From Paenibacillus azoreducens (GTDB taxonomy: Bacteria > Bacillota > Bacilli > Paenibacillales > Paenibacillaceae): a stretch of DNA of 64,000 nt. The notes beneath the pieces are model-generated. The model saw nothing but the letters and a program-made list of their open reading frames with translations. It searched no databases and was not told the origin of the DNA. The stretch is taken from the NCBI RefSeq assembly GCF_021654775.1, contig NZ_AP025343.1, forward strand, positions 5,299,501-5,363,500, in the 5' to 3' direction. Below, one piece after another: positions 17,622 to 27,190 of this stretch. Made by a program: the position numbers and the translations under genes. Each line of letters begins with the position of its first letter. The first letter of the stretch is position 1.

Positions 17622-18560
17622 ATGATTCGGTACATCCTGACCAAGCTGTTCTATCTCATCCTGTCGCTATGGGTACTGGCTTCCGTCACTTTTGGGCTCA
17701 TGAAAGCCATTCCCGGCGATCCGTTCATGTCGGAAAAAGCGGTTCCGCCGGAAATCCGCGCTCGTTTGCTGGCGCAATACGGACTGGATAAACCGCTGTA
17801 TGAGCAATATTTCGTATACTTGTCCAACCTGGCAAAAGGCGATCTTGGGATTTCGATGAAAATGCTGGACCGCGAAGTCGGCCAGACGATTCGCGATGCT
17901 TTCCCCTACTCCCTGAAGCTCGGCATTGTCTCGATCATCGTCTCCGTTGTCATCGGCGTCGGCCTGGGAATGATTGCGGCGCTGCGGCATCGCAAACTGC
18001 TCGACTCCGTCTCGATGATCATCGCCGTTCTTGGCGTATCCGTCCCCAGCTTTGTGCTCGCTTCCTTCTTCCAATATATTTTTGGCGTGAAGCTGAAATG
18101 GCTGCATGTCGTGGGCTTAGGCGGTCCACTTGATTATATAATGCCGACTCTGGCGCTCTCGGCGCTGCCTATCGCTTTTATCGCACGCCTGACGCGTTCG
18201 AACATGCTGGAGGTGCTCACGGCCGATTATATTAAGACCGCCAAGGCCAAAGGCTTGTCCCGCGGCGCCATCGTACGCAGGCATGTGCTGCGCAACGGTA
18301 TTCTGCCCGTTGTCACCTATCTTGGGCCGCTCACGGCCAACGTCGTGACAGGCTCCTTCATCATCGAGCAAATTTTCGGAATCGGCGGTCTCGGCAAAAT
18401 ATTCGTCACGAGCATTAGCAACCGCGACTACTCGCTCATTATGGGCATTACCCTATTCTATGGGCTTATTCTGATGTGCGCCCGCTTCATCACCGACATC
18501 GCATATGGACTCATCGACCCCCGCATCACTCTTGTCTCGAGAAAGGAGAAGGCCGCATGA
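17622..18560 (+). CDS. oppB: oligopeptide ABC transporter permease (OppB-like)
   Basis: Inner-membrane permease with six predicted helices. ATG 17622 is chosen because GAAAGGAGGATGC lies just before it. The N-terminus (IRYILTKLFYLILSLWVLASVTFGLM...PGDPF) is the OppB/DppB signature. The cytoplasmic EAA loop is the segment LTADYIKTAKAKGLSRGAIVRRHVLRN, which docks on the ATPases. Its stop overlaps the next permease's ATG (ATGA). Length 312 is normal. Confidence 0.93.
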   Translation: MIRYILTKLFYLILSLWVLASVTFGLMKAIPGDPFMSEKAVPPEIRARLLAQYGLDKPLYEQYFVYLSNLAKGDLGISMKMLDREVGQTIRDAFPYSLKLGIVSIIVSVVIGVGLGMIAALRHRKLLDSVSMIIAVLGVSVPSFVLASFFQYIFGVKLKWLHVVGLGGPLDYIMPTLALSALPIAFIARLTRSNMLEVLTADYIKTAKAKGLSRGAIVRRHVLRNGILPVVTYLGPLTANVVTGSFIIEQIFGIGGLGKIFVTSISNRDYSLIMGITLFYGLILMCARFITDIAYGLIDPRITLVSRKEKAA

Positions 18561-19504
18561 CAATGTTCCATTCCTCCCCTGCCGAAAAACGCGCTCTGGC
18601 CCCGGAAGATTTTCGTAAGGCGGACGTCAGCGAACATGCGGCGGAAGCGATCGAACAAGAAGGCGTATCCGCATGGCGCGACGCCTGGCTGCGTCTGCGC
18701 AGCAACCGGGTTGCCATGACAGGACTTGTCTTCTTGCTGCTCATCATCGTTATGGCTATTATCGGCCCGATGCTGACGCCTTACGATTACTATTCCAATA
18801 ATCTGGAGAAGACGAACCTGCCGCCTTCAGCCGAGCATTGGTTCGGCACGGACGATCTCGGCCGCGACATGTTCGCCCGCACGTGGATGGGCGCCCGTAT
18901 TTCTCTTACCGTCGGCTTTTCCGCCGCCGCCATCAACCTCGTCATCGGCGTTATCTATGGCGGCATCATGGGTTATATCGGCGGACGTCTCGACGAGGTG
19001 ATGAACAAAATCTCCGAAATCATCTATTCCATTCCGGATTTGCTGGTCGCCATTCTGCTCGTCGTCGTCTTCGAACCAAGCCTGGCCACGATTATTTTGG
19101 CGCTGTGCGTAACCGGCTGGATCAATATGTCCTGGATCGTGCGCGGGCAGATGATGCAGCTCAAAAATCAGGAATATACCCTCGCCTCCCGTTCCCTGGG
19201 ATCGCCTCACATGCGCATTCTATTCCGGCATCTCCTGCCGAACGCAATGGGCCCGATCATCGTCACCTTAACCTTGGCGGTGCCGGCAGCCATCTTCAGC
19301 GAAGCGGTGCTGAGCTTCCTGGGGCTGGGCGTGCAGTCGCCGGCCGCATCATGGGGGACGATGATCAACGACGCGCTTAAGGCCATGATCATTTATCCTT
19401 GGCGGCTTGCCTTCCCTGCGCTGTTCATCAGCTTGATGATGCTGTGCTTCAATCTGTTCGGAGACGGACTGCGCGATGCGCTTGATCCGAAGATGAAAAA
19501 ATAA
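18557..19504 (+). CDS. oppC: oligopeptide ABC transporter permease (OppC-like)
   Basis: Second membrane permease, 315 residues. ATG 18557 follows AAAGGAGAAGG and overlaps the oppB stop by four bases, showing translational coupling. A cytoplasmic N-terminus of about 50 residues leads to [30 protein letters not shown], the OppC/DppC start. [24 protein letters not shown] is the diagnostic motif and the EAA loop is [23 protein letters not shown]. It forms the channel with the OppB-like protein. Confidence 0.93.
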   Translation: MTMFHSSPAEKRALAPEDFRKADVSEHAAEAIEQEGVSAWRDAWLRLRSNRVAMTGLVFLLLIIVMAIIGPMLTPYDYYSNNLEKTNLPPSAEHWFGTDDLGRDMFARTWMGARISLTVGFSAAAINLVIGVIYGGIMGYIGGRLDEVMNKISEIIYSIPDLLVAILLVVVFEPSLATIILALCVTGWINMSWIVRGQMMQLKNQEYTLASRSLGSPHMRILFRHLLPNAMGPIIVTLTLAVPAAIFSEAVLSFLGLGVQSPAASWGTMINDALKAMIIYPWRLAFPALFISLMMLCFNLFGDGLRDALDPKMKK

Positions 19505-19523
19505 GGACAAGGAGGGTTCGCCC

Positions 19524-20516
19524 ATGCAACGATTGTTGGAAGTCCAAGATCTCCGTGTCTCCTTCGATGTCCGCGGCGGCGAGGTGCAGGCCGTGCGCGG
19601 CATCGGATTCCATGTTCAGCCTGGCGAGGCCGTCGCCATCGTCGGCGAATCCGGCTGCGGCAAAAGCGTGACCGCCCAAGCGATCATGCGTCTTCTGCCG
19701 CAGCCTCCCGCCCGCATCCACCAAGGAACGATCCGCTTCCAAGGAAAAGATCTGCTGCGTTTGAAAGAGCATGAAATGCAGTCCATCCGGGGCAAGGATA
19801 TCGGGATGATTTTTCAGGATCCGATGACATCGCTGAATCCGACGATGACGATCGGACGCCAGATTACCGAGGTGCTGACCAAACATCAGCGCATGGCAGC
19901 GCAGGAGGCCAAGCGGCAGGCTATCGAGATGCTTGAGATGGTCGGCATCCCCCATCCCGCCTCTCGCTTCTCGCAATATCCGCACGAGTTCTCCGGCGGC
20001 ATGAGACAGCGGGCCATGATTGCCATTGCCTTGGCCTGCCGTCCGGCGCTGCTCATCGCGGACGAGCCGACGACGGCGCTCGACGTGACGATCCAGGCCC
20101 AGATTCTGCGTGTGCTAAAGTCTCTGCAGCGCGAATTTGGGACATCGATCATTTTGATTACGCATGATCTTGGCATTGTGGCGGATTTATGCGATCGCGT
20201 CATCGTCATGTATGCAGGACAAATCGTCGAGTCCGGCACGAAGCGGGAAATATTCAAGCAGCCGCAGCATCCGTATACCCGGGGCCTGCTGCGTTCCTTG
20301 CCGCGGATCGATCAGAGCAGGGATGAGCCGCTTGTGCCGATTTACGGCACGCCGCCGGATCTGGCCAAGCCGCCGGAAGGCTGCCCGTTCTGGGCCCGTT
20401 GCAGCGATGCTATGCACGTCTGCCAGCAGCGGCAACCGGAATCGACCGCCATCAGCGGGACCCACAACGCAAGCTGCTGGCTGCTGCATCCGCTGGCACG
20501 GGAGGTGGCCAGATGA
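19524..20516 (+). CDS. oppD: oligopeptide ABC transporter ATP-binding protein (OppD-like)
   Basis: Cytosolic ATPase of the importer, 330 residues. Walker A is GESGCGKS, the Q-loop lies in [13 protein letters not shown], the signature is FSGGMRQR, Walker B is LLIADEPT and the switch His is in LITHDLG. The C-terminal oligopeptide/dipeptide extension ([15 protein letters not shown]) carries Cys residues known in some OppD/DppD proteins to bind an iron-sulfur cluster. ATG 19524 follows ACAAGGAGGGTTC. Its stop overlaps the oppF-like ATG by four bases. Confidence 0.93.
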   Translation: MQRLLEVQDLRVSFDVRGGEVQAVRGIGFHVQPGEAVAIVGESGCGKSVTAQAIMRLLPQPPARIHQGTIRFQGKDLLRLKEHEMQSIRGKDIGMIFQDPMTSLNPTMTIGRQITEVLTKHQRMAAQEAKRQAIEMLEMVGIPHPASRFSQYPHEFSGGMRQRAMIAIALACRPALLIADEPTTALDVTIQAQILRVLKSLQREFGTSIILITHDLGIVADLCDRVIVMYAGQIVESGTKREIFKQPQHPYTRGLLRSLPRIDQSRDEPLVPIYGTPPDLAKPPEGCPFWARCSDAMHVCQQRQPESTAISGTHNASCWLLHPLAREVAR

Positions 20517-21472
20517 ACACAGAGCCATTGCTCCAGATTAACCGGCTGAGCAAACATTTCCACCTTGGACGCGGCCAAACGCTGAAGGCCGTCCATGATA
20601 TCAGCTTCAGCGTCGATAGAGGCGAAACGCTCGGGATGGTAGGCGAATCGGGATGCGGCAAATCGACGGCGGGGCGGACGATCCTCCGCTTATACGAGCC
20701 GACGGCAGGGGAAGCCTGGTACGGAGGGACGAACATTTACCAGCTCAGGCCGCGGCAGCTTAAGGCATTCCGCCGCGAGATGCAGATGATCTTTCAGGAC
20801 CCGTATGCATCGCTGAATCCGCGCATGACCATCATGGACATTATCGGGGAGGCGCTGGATATTCACCGTCTTGCCGACAGCCGTTCGGCGCGCAGGAAGC
20901 GAGTCGAGGAGCTGCTTCATCTGGTCGGGCTTAATCCTGATCATGTCACCCGTTATCCCCACGAATTCTCGGGCGGCCAGCGCCAGCGCATCGGAATCGC
21001 CCGCGCGCTGGCGGTCGATCCGAAGTTCATCATTTGCGACGAGCCGATCTCGGCGCTGGACGTTTCGATCCAGGCCCAGGTCGTTAATCTGCTGAAAGAT
21101 CTGCAGAAACGTCTCGGGCTGACCTATCTGTTCATCGCGCATGACCTGTCCATGGTCAAGCATATCAGCGATCGGGTTGCCGTCATGTATTTAGGCCAGA
21201 TCGTGGAGCTCGCCGACAGCGGGACGCTGTATGCCGAACCGCTTCACCCGTATACGCGCGCGCTCATGTCCGCCATTCCCGTCCCCGATCCCGACATCGA
21301 GGCCGACAAGGAACGCATCGTGCTGAGCGGAGAGCTGCCGAGTCCGCTGAATCCCCCGAGCGGCTGCTCCTTCCGGACGCGATGTCCATACGCGACCGCA
21401 ACCTGTGCCGAGCGCAAGCCTGAATTCCGGGAAGCGAAGCCGGGACATTATGTCGCCTGCCATCTGGTCTAA
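20513..21472 (+). CDS. oppF: oligopeptide ABC transporter ATP-binding protein (OppF-like)
   Basis: Second ATPase, 319 residues, partner of the OppD-like protein. ATG 20513 follows GGGAGGTGGCC and shares ATGA with the oppD stop. Walker A is [23 protein letters not shown] holds the Q-loop, the signature is [15 protein letters not shown], Walker B is [12 protein letters not shown] and the switch is FIAHDLS. The C-terminal extension [15 protein letters not shown] again has Cys pairs. It closes the operon and is followed by a strong hairpin. Confidence 0.93.
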   Translation: MNTEPLLQINRLSKHFHLGRGQTLKAVHDISFSVDRGETLGMVGESGCGKSTAGRTILRLYEPTAGEAWYGGTNIYQLRPRQLKAFRREMQMIFQDPYASLNPRMTIMDIIGEALDIHRLADSRSARRKRVEELLHLVGLNPDHVTRYPHEFSGGQRQRIGIARALAVDPKFIICDEPISALDVSIQAQVVNLLKDLQKRLGLTYLFIAHDLSMVKHISDRVAVMYLGQIVELADSGTLYAEPLHPYTRALMSAIPVPDPDIEADKERIVLSGELPSPLNPPSGCSFRTRCPYATATCAERKPEFREAKPGHYVACHLV

Positions 21473-21526
21473 GCCGTCTGCGGGCTGCCGCAGGGACGCC
21501 GCCATAAGATAGAGCAGAAGATACCG

Positions 21527-21559
21527 AAGAAGGCCGAACGTTTTCCGTTCGGCCTTCTT
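21527..21559 (+). terminator. terminator of the opp operon
   Basis: AAGAAGGCCGAACG (21527-21540) pairs perfectly with CGTTCGGCCTTCTT (21546-21559) around a 5-base loop; GTTTGCTG follows. Confidence 0.85.
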
Positions 21560-21915
21560 GTTTGCTGAATGGGGCAGCCACATTTTAAGGGCGAATCCGG
21601 CCGATTCTATTCCGTGATCCCCCGTCTTATCGCCATTCATGTGTTCACTTCGTAATACCACACACAATTTCAATAGAATTACGACTTCATTTCAAGGCAA
21701 AATCTGCCTTATGATCAAAAAAGAAACGCATGCTACAATCAAAAAATAAAGGAGGAGGTGCCTCTCATTTGGTTGGCGACGTTTGCTTCCACTGCGGTCA
21801 ACCGGATTAATTGATAGTATGTACATTTTTCGAATAGGAAAATAGTCAGGAAGGAACACGTGATAACGGCGCTAAGGACAAAGTGTAGCGCAGAGAAAAT
21901 TATATTTTAAGGAGA
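21560..21915. other. intergenic region, no gene seen
   Basis: About 350 bases carrying the promoter of the glucanase gene. A strong GGAGG at about 21753 precedes a frame of only 18 codons and I do not call it a gene. No repeat family seen. Confidence 0.5.
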
Positions 21916-21924
21916 ATGGAAAAC

Positions 21925-24807
21925 GTGAGAAGCAAAAAACGAATCATTGCCTGCGTTTGCATCCTAACCATGATATTGGGAACGTTCCTGATGTCATTGG
22001 GAGCCCCTCGCCCTGTTCAAGCCGCTGGTGCTCAGAATATGGCAGCTGGCAAACCTGTGACTGCGTCCGGCCACGCCGACGTTTATGTCGCGTCCAATGT
22101 AACGGACAGTAATCAGGGCACATATTGGGAAAGCACCAATAATGCCTTCCCGCAATGGATTCAGGTTGACCTCGGCAGCGAGATCGCGATCAACCAGGTC
22201 GTACTGAAGCTTCCAACCGGATGGGAGAGCCGGTCGCAAACCCTATCTATTCAAGGAAGCACGGACGGAACCAGCTTCTCGGATCTCAAGGCGTCGGCCA
22301 GTTATAAGTTCGATCCGAACACCGCGAATACAGTAACGATCGACCTCCCTACCGTCAGTGCGCGCTACGCCCGGATCAACGTAACCGCCAACACCGGCTG
22401 GCCGGCTGCGCAGTTTTCGGAAATCGAAATTTACGGCGCTTCCGAAGGTGCAACTTGGACGATTCCAGGCAAAATCGAAGCGGAAAACTACAGCGCCATG
22501 AGTGGCATACAGACCGAACCGACGACGGATATTGGCGGCGGTCTCAACGTGGGATGGATCGATGTCGGCGACTGGCTGGATTATGACGTAAATGTGCAGA
22601 ACGCAGGCACATACACCGTAGAGTATCGGATCGCCAGCAATGCCTCCACGGGTGAGCTCCAGCTTCAATCGGGCACGACGACGCTTGCCGCCACGAAGGT
22701 GCCTAACACCGGCGGATGGCAAAATTGGCAAACCATCACCGCCAACGTGACCCTGAGTTCAGGACCACAAACGCTTCGCATCTTTGCCAGCGGATATGAC
22801 TTTAATATTAACTGGATCAATTTTGTACCAGGCAACGTGGATCGTGAACCTCCTACAGCCCCATCCAATCTGGCCTTAACGCAGCCAACCTCGGACACCA
22901 TCAATCTCGCATGGAATGCGGCAACCGATAATGTTGGCGTCACCGGATACGATATCTACGCGAATAGTCAGCTTCGCGGCAGCGTAAACGGATCGACGCT
23001 CACATTTACGGACAATCAACCGCCCAGCGCAACGGTTACCTATTACGTCATTGCCAAAGACGCCGCCGGCAATTCATCCGCCCCAAGCAATACCGTAACA
23101 AGGTACGGTTCGGGAGGCAATAATACCGGCCGAGGCGCAAACATGCCTTTCACCATCCTTGAAGCCGAATCTCCATCCAACAAAACGAACGGCACTCTTC
23201 TGGCCCCCAATTTTATACCGGGCGATTTTGCAGGAGAGGCTTCCGGACGTTCGGCCGTTTATCTTGATGCCACCGGGAAATACGTAGAGTTTACGCTCAC
23301 CTCGCCCGCAAACGCTTTTGTGCTTCGCAATGCCGTTGCGGAGAATACTACCGGAACGATCAGCGTTTACGTTGACGGCGTCGATAAAGGCAACTTTACC
23401 GTCACATCCAAATTCTCATACGTGTACGCTACGCCTACCACTCTCGGACGGCTAGGGTATGATAACTCAGGTTCCAAAGCTTACTGGCTGTATGAGGATT
23501 CCCAGTTCATGCTCGACCAAGTCTATCCGAAAGGAACCAAGATTAAGATCCAAAAAGACGCAGGGGACGTTCCTTGGATTTATGTGGATATGATCGAAAC
23601 GGAAAATGTCGCTCCGGCGGCCTCCAATCCAGATCCAAGCAAATACGTCCAAGTATCGAGCACCAAGTCGATTGAGCAGGCTCTGGCCGAATTCAGGCAG
23701 GATAAAGCAAAGAAAGGGATCTTTATTCCTGCCGGCGAATGGACGATTTCGTCCAAAATCTATTTGTACGGCCGGGCTACCGAAATTATCGGTGCAGGAC
23801 CGTGGCATACCAAACTAACGGCCCCCCAAAACCAGACGAATACCGATGTCGGATTTAATATCGGGCCTGAAGCGAACGGCTCAACCATTAAAAACTTATC
23901 TGCTTGGGGCAATTATGTATACAGGCAGGACGGACCCGGAAAATTCATTGACGGGAACGGCATGCGGAACGTAACCATCGAAAACGTCTGGGCCGAACAC
24001 TTTATCTGCCTCTATTGGGGAGTCAACTCTTCCTACAATACCTTCAAAAACAACCGGATCAAGAACATGTTTGCGGATGGAATCAACATGACCAACGGTT
24101 CGTCCTACAACGTCATAGACAACAACTATGCCCGCGGAACCGGTGACGATGCATTCGCATTATTCAGCGCGATCGATTCGGGCGGATCCTACAATGTGGG
24201 CAACAAATACACCAACCTCACTGCCACCAATGTCAGACGCGCAGCCGCTTTTGCCGTCTATGGCGGTCAGGGCAACGCCTTCCAGAATCTGTACGGTGCG
24301 GATACCTTAACTTACCCGGGCGTGACCATTAGCAGCTTAAGCTTCGGATACAACACATTAGGTTTTGGCGATCAGGATACCGTATTTGACGGCGTCACGC
24401 TAGACCGCACCGGAGGAGATTTCTGGACCAGCGTCGGAGCCGATGATAAAATCAATGATTATCAAAATTTCGGGGCCATCTGGTTCTTTGGCGGTGACCG
24501 AAACTTCAAGAATATCCTGGTGAAAAACGTTGATATCAATAATCCGGTGTACTTTGGTTTAATGTTCCAATCCAAATCTCCGGAAAATCTTCCGATGGTT
24601 AATGTTCGTCTAGAGAACATTAATATCAATAATCCGACCCGCTATGGCATCAAACTTGTTGCCAAAGCAGAGGACGGGCAAGGCCCCGTCGTCGGTGCAG
24701 CGAGCTTTACCAATGTTAAGGTGAATAACCCTGGCATCAGGGCCATTTACGGTCAGGACAAATGCCCGAACTTCAATGTTATAAAAGTGTCGGATAATAA
24801 CTGGTAA
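21925..24807 (+). CDS. secreted multidomain glycoside hydrolase, probable GH87 alpha-1,3-glucanase (mycodextranase type)
   Basis: Predicted extracellular enzyme cutting alpha-1,3-glucan (fungal wall glucan or mutan). GTG 21925 lies ten bases after AAGGAG; ATG 21916 lies one base after it and is less likely. Numbering from ATG 21916, the signal peptide ends near VQA. A discoidin-type module follows (about 40-172), then CBM6 (about 180-305, KIEAENYSAMSG...WIDVGDWLDYDV), a fibronectin type III module (about 310-400), a second CBM6/35-like module (about 412-570), and a parallel beta-helix (about 585-963). Asp721, Asp744 and Asp745 (FADGIN...GTGDDAFA) have the +23/+24 spacing I recall for the GH87 catalytic triad. 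A pectate-lyase-like specificity is the alternative. Confidence 0.78.
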   Translation: MRSKKRIIACVCILTMILGTFLMSLGAPRPVQAAGAQNMAAGKPVTASGHADVYVASNVTDSNQGTYWESTNNAFPQWIQVDLGSEIAINQVVLKLPTGWESRSQTLSIQGSTDGTSFSDLKASASYKFDPNTANTVTIDLPTVSARYARINVTANTGWPAAQFSEIEIYGASEGATWTIPGKIEAENYSAMSGIQTEPTTDIGGGLNVGWIDVGDWLDYDVNVQNAGTYTVEYRIASNASTGELQLQSGTTTLAATKVPNTGGWQNWQTITANVTLSSGPQTLRIFASGYDFNINWINFVPGNVDREPPTAPSNLALTQPTSDTINLAWNAATDNVGVTGYDIYANSQLRGSVNGSTLTFTDNQPPSATVTYYVIAKDAAGNSSAPSNTVTRYGSGGNNTGRGANMPFTILEAESPSNKTNGTLLAPNFIPGDFAGEASGRSAVYLDATGKYVEFTLTSPANAFVLRNAVAENTTGTISVYVDGVDKGNFTVTSKFSYVYATPTTLGRLGYDNSGSKAYWLYEDSQFMLDQVYPKGTKIKIQKDAGDVPWIYVDMIETENVAPAASNPDPSKYVQVSSTKSIEQALAEFRQDKAKKGIFIPAGEWTISSKIYLYGRATEIIGAGPWHTKLTAPQNQTNTDVGFNIGPEANGSTIKNLSAWGNYVYRQDGPGKFIDGNGMRNVTIENVWAEHFICLYWGVNSSYNTFKNNRIKNMFADGINMTNGSSYNVIDNNYARGTGDDAFALFSAIDSGGSYNVGNKYTNLTATNVRRAAAFAVYGGQGNAFQNLYGADTLTYPGVTISSLSFGYNTLGFGDQDTVFDGVTLDRTGGDFWTSVGADDKINDYQNFGAIWFFGGDRNFKNILVKNVDINNPVYFGLMFQSKSPENLPMVNVRLENININNPTRYGIKLVAKAEDGQGPVVGAASFTNVKVNNPGIRAIYGQDKCPNFNVIKVSDNNW

Positions 24808-24837
24808 TAAAAAAACTGCTCCATAAATTACAAAATT

Positions 24838-24886
24838 ACAGGACCGCCCCGCCGTTTAATCCGGCTCGAGCGGTCCTGTTGTTGTC
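24838..24886 (+). terminator. terminator of the glucanase gene
   Basis: ACAGGACCGC (24838-24847) pairs with GCGGTCCTGT (24870-24879), followed by TGTTGTCTT. Confidence 0.8.
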
Positions 24887-24908
24887 TTCGGGACGGGCAG
24901 AATAAGGG

Positions 24909-24976
24909 TTGACACCTGTATTCTTGAACGAATATAATAAGATCAACTCAAACATATGAATAATTGCTCATATGTT
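24909..24976 (+). promoter_or_regulatory. promoter and ArsR/SmtB-type operator of the CDF gene
   Basis: TTGACA (24909-24914), an 18-bp spacer and TATAAT (24933-24938) form a consensus promoter. Just past the expected start, AACATATGA (24951-24959) and TCATATGTT (24968-24976) form a perfect 9-bp inverted repeat. It resembles the ATATGA...TCATAT operators of zinc/cobalt sensors such as CzrA and SmtB. The sensor gene is not in the window. Confidence 0.7.
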
Positions 24977-25092
24977 TGTAATATTAAATTGTTTCCTTCT
25001 AACTGTAAAGAGAGGAATGGGAAGACGGGAATGGGAACATTAAAAAAGCAGAATGATTATGTTATTTAATTTGCAAAAGGAGAGGATACCGG

Positions 25093-26067
25093 ATGTCTGG
25101 ACACAATCACGATCACGGTCATGATCATGGACACAACCATGTTCATACCAACAATAAAAAAGTACTCCTGATTTCATTCATTATTATAACGGCGTACATG
25201 ATTATCGAAGCGGTTGGAGGAGTGCTTACCAACAGCCTGGCCCTGCTGTCCGATGCGGGTCATATGTTGTCCGATTCCATCGCTTTAGGGGTTGCTTTGC
25301 TCGCATTCACATTTGGAACAAAAGCTGTGAACACAGGGAAAACGTACGGCTACAGGCGATTTGAAATTTTAGCCGCGGCCCTTAACGGCATCACGCTGAT
25401 CGGGATTTCCATCTATATTTTTTATGAAGCGATTGAACGTTTCACGAATCCGCCGGAAGTGGCTACATCAGGCATGTTAATTATCAGTACCATCGGGTTG
25501 CTTATTAATGTGTTTGTCGCATGGCTTATGATGAGGGGAAGCGATACAAAGAATAATCTCAATATGCGCGGCGCCTATTTGCACGTGCTCAGCGATATGT
25601 TGGGGTCTATCGGCGCTATTACCGCAGCTCTGTTGATGATGTTCTTTGGCTGGGGCTGGGCAGATCCGCTAGCAAGCGTCATTGTCGCGGCACTTGTATT
25701 GCGCAGCGGTTATTTTGTCACCAAAACGTCCTTGCACGTCTTAATGGAAGGGGCGCCGAAAAATGTTGATTTGAATGAAATTGTCGATTCGATTCGACGG
25801 GTGGACGGCGTTAAGGGAGTCCATGATGTGCACATTTGGTCCATTACAAGCAGCATGAACGCTCTTACTGCTCATATTGTCGTCGGCGGAGACAAGACGG
25901 TTTATGAAACCGAAGCGATTCTCAAAAAAATCGAACATATGCTGGAACACAAAGAAATCTGGCACGCGACATTGCAAGTCGAATCCGAACGGCATGCCCA
26001 CGATAACTCGCTTTTATGCACCGCCAAAGCCAATGCGCCGGATGCGCATGCCCATCATCACCATTGA
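25093..26067 (+). CDS. cation diffusion facilitator family metal exporter (CzcD/ZitB-like)
   Basis: Proton-coupled exporter of Zn2+ or related metals in the cell membrane, 324 residues. The N-terminus is a His-rich tail (HNHDHGHDHGHNHVH) that can bind metal and the C-terminus ends in His residues. Six helices follow, with the transport-site motifs SLALLSDAGHMLSDS (helix II) and HVLSDMLGSIGA (helix V). The cytoplasmic CDF domain (VKGVHDVHIWSITSSMNALTAHIVV) follows. ATG 25093 is preceded by AAAGGAGAGG. The promoter carries an inverted repeat typical of metal-sensor operators, so induction by metal is likely. Confidence 0.9.
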   Translation: MSGHNHDHGHDHGHNHVHTNNKKVLLISFIIITAYMIIEAVGGVLTNSLALLSDAGHMLSDSIALGVALLAFTFGTKAVNTGKTYGYRRFEILAAALNGITLIGISIYIFYEAIERFTNPPEVATSGMLIISTIGLLINVFVAWLMMRGSDTKNNLNMRGAYLHVLSDMLGSIGAITAALLMMFFGWGWADPLASVIVAALVLRSGYFVTKTSLHVLMEGAPKNVDLNEIVDSIRRVDGVKGVHDVHIWSITSSMNALTAHIVVGGDKTVYETEAILKKIEHMLEHKEIWHATLQVESERHAHDNSLLCTAKANAPDAHAHHHH

Positions 26068-26112
26068 TTATGGACGGAAGCGGCAAGTGCTGACACTGCA
26101 GACCAACGCAAG

Positions 26113-26147
26113 CGGCCCCAATCCTCCACTTTTCGGGGATGGGGCCG
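26113..26147 (+). terminator. terminator of the CDF gene
   Basis: CGGCCCCAATCC (26113-26124) pairs with GGATGGGGCCG (26137-26147) with one bulged A. TTCAGCTTT follows. Confidence 0.7.
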
Positions 26148-26329
26148 TTCAGCTTTACATGTTCCCCTCCTCCCTTTCCAATATCGTTCTTAATATGGGC
26201 CTATGAATAATAAGCTAGCCATCTGCCAGTGACAGGACGAAACCGGATATCGCATCCGCGGTGGCAAGTGGTGATCCTTTTTATGTTCTTTGACCAACCA
26301 AATCGCATGTGACTCAGGGCATCATTTTC

Positions 26330-26389
26330 TTGACAGATAAATACAAATCATGCTTTAATATGAATGAACCAAAAAAATATTCATTCATA
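26330..26389 (+). promoter_or_regulatory. promoter and operator of the TetR gene
   Basis: TTGACA (26330-26335), 18 bases and TTTAAT (26354-26359). ATATGAATGAA (26358-26368) and TTCATTCATA (26380-26389) form an inverted repeat covering the -10 and start site. The same half-sites recur at 27009-27040, which suggests both are bound by the TetR protein encoded between them. Confidence 0.7.
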
Positions 26390-26405
26390 CGAGGTTGGTT
26401 AACAA

Positions 26406-26978
26406 ATGGATAAAAAAAAGATCATCTTTAATTGCGGTTGGGAATTATTCCACTCCAAAGGATTCAAAGATACGAATATTTCAGATATTGCAAAAATGGC
26501 GGGAATAGCGGTAGGTACTTTTTATAACTACTATTCCTCGAAGGAGCAATTGTTCTTTGAAATTTATATTAAAGAAAACGAGAAATTGAAGAAGCATATT
26601 TTCGAATCCCTTGACATGAATCAAGATCCCATAACAATTGTGAGACAAATAGTTGAGCAGAACATCAGTACCGTGAACTCAAATAAAATACTGAAGGAAT
26701 GGTATAACCGGGATCTCTTCCGGGAACTGGAACACTACTATGAAGAAGTCAAAGGGAATGATGATTCCATTCGCGGCTTATATACTGGATTAATAAAAAA
26801 ATGGAGAGCCGAAGGTAAAATAAGAAATGATATTGATGACGACCTTTTAACTGCTTTTTTTGACTCGTTAACATATATCGATTCACATAAGGAGGAAATT
26901 GGGATTCGGCATTTTCCACAATTGATACAGTATTTGGCGGAGTTTATCATGAAAGGCTTAACGGATTCCCAAAAATAG
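26406..26978 (+). CDS. TetR/AcrR family transcriptional regulator
   Basis: A 190-residue repressor. The N-terminal helix-turn-helix matches the family: IIFNCGWELFHSKGFKDTNISDIAKMAGIAVGTFYNYYSSKEQLF (residues 5-49). The C-terminal ligand domain is not recognisable, and the ligand is unknown. The gene is AT-rich. Matching palindromes before and after it point to autoregulation and control of the small membrane protein that follows. ATG 26406 has a weak site (ACGAGGTTGG). TetR proteins with neighbouring membrane proteins often respond to toxic or fatty compounds; this is inference. Confidence 0.85.
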   Translation: MDKKKIIFNCGWELFHSKGFKDTNISDIAKMAGIAVGTFYNYYSSKEQLFFEIYIKENEKLKKHIFESLDMNQDPITIVRQIVEQNISTVNSNKILKEWYNRDLFRELEHYYEEVKGNDDSIRGLYTGLIKKWRAEGKIRNDIDDDLLTAFFDSLTYIDSHKEEIGIRHFPQLIQYLAEFIMKGLTDSQK

Positions 26979-27008
26979 GATGCATACAAGCATTCTTTTT
27001 TTCCTTGA

Positions 27009-27040
27009 ATATGAATGAATTATAAATTATTCATTCATAT
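27009..27040. promoter_or_regulatory. second TetR-type operator palindrome
   Basis: ATATGAATGAAT (27009-27020) and ATTCATTCATAT (27029-27040) form a perfect 12-bp inverted repeat sharing its half-site with the operator before the TetR gene. It could also act as the gene's terminator (TTTTTG follows), but the sequence match argues for a protein-binding site. Confidence 0.65.
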
Positions 27041-27190
27041 TTTTGAATGGCTAATTCCAATGCAAGTAGCTTCGTGATCAGACAATGATACACCGGGGCA
27101 TCCTGCGCCGATATAAAAGGAGGTGATTCAAGCGAAACCGTGAGATTTTTGCCATGGGAAAGATATCATTAAAAATAATGGAGGTTGAAC

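Noticed and set aside
21753..21812. 18-codon frame behind a strong GGAGG
   Set aside because: Spacing to the possible GTG start is too short and the frame has no distinctive content.
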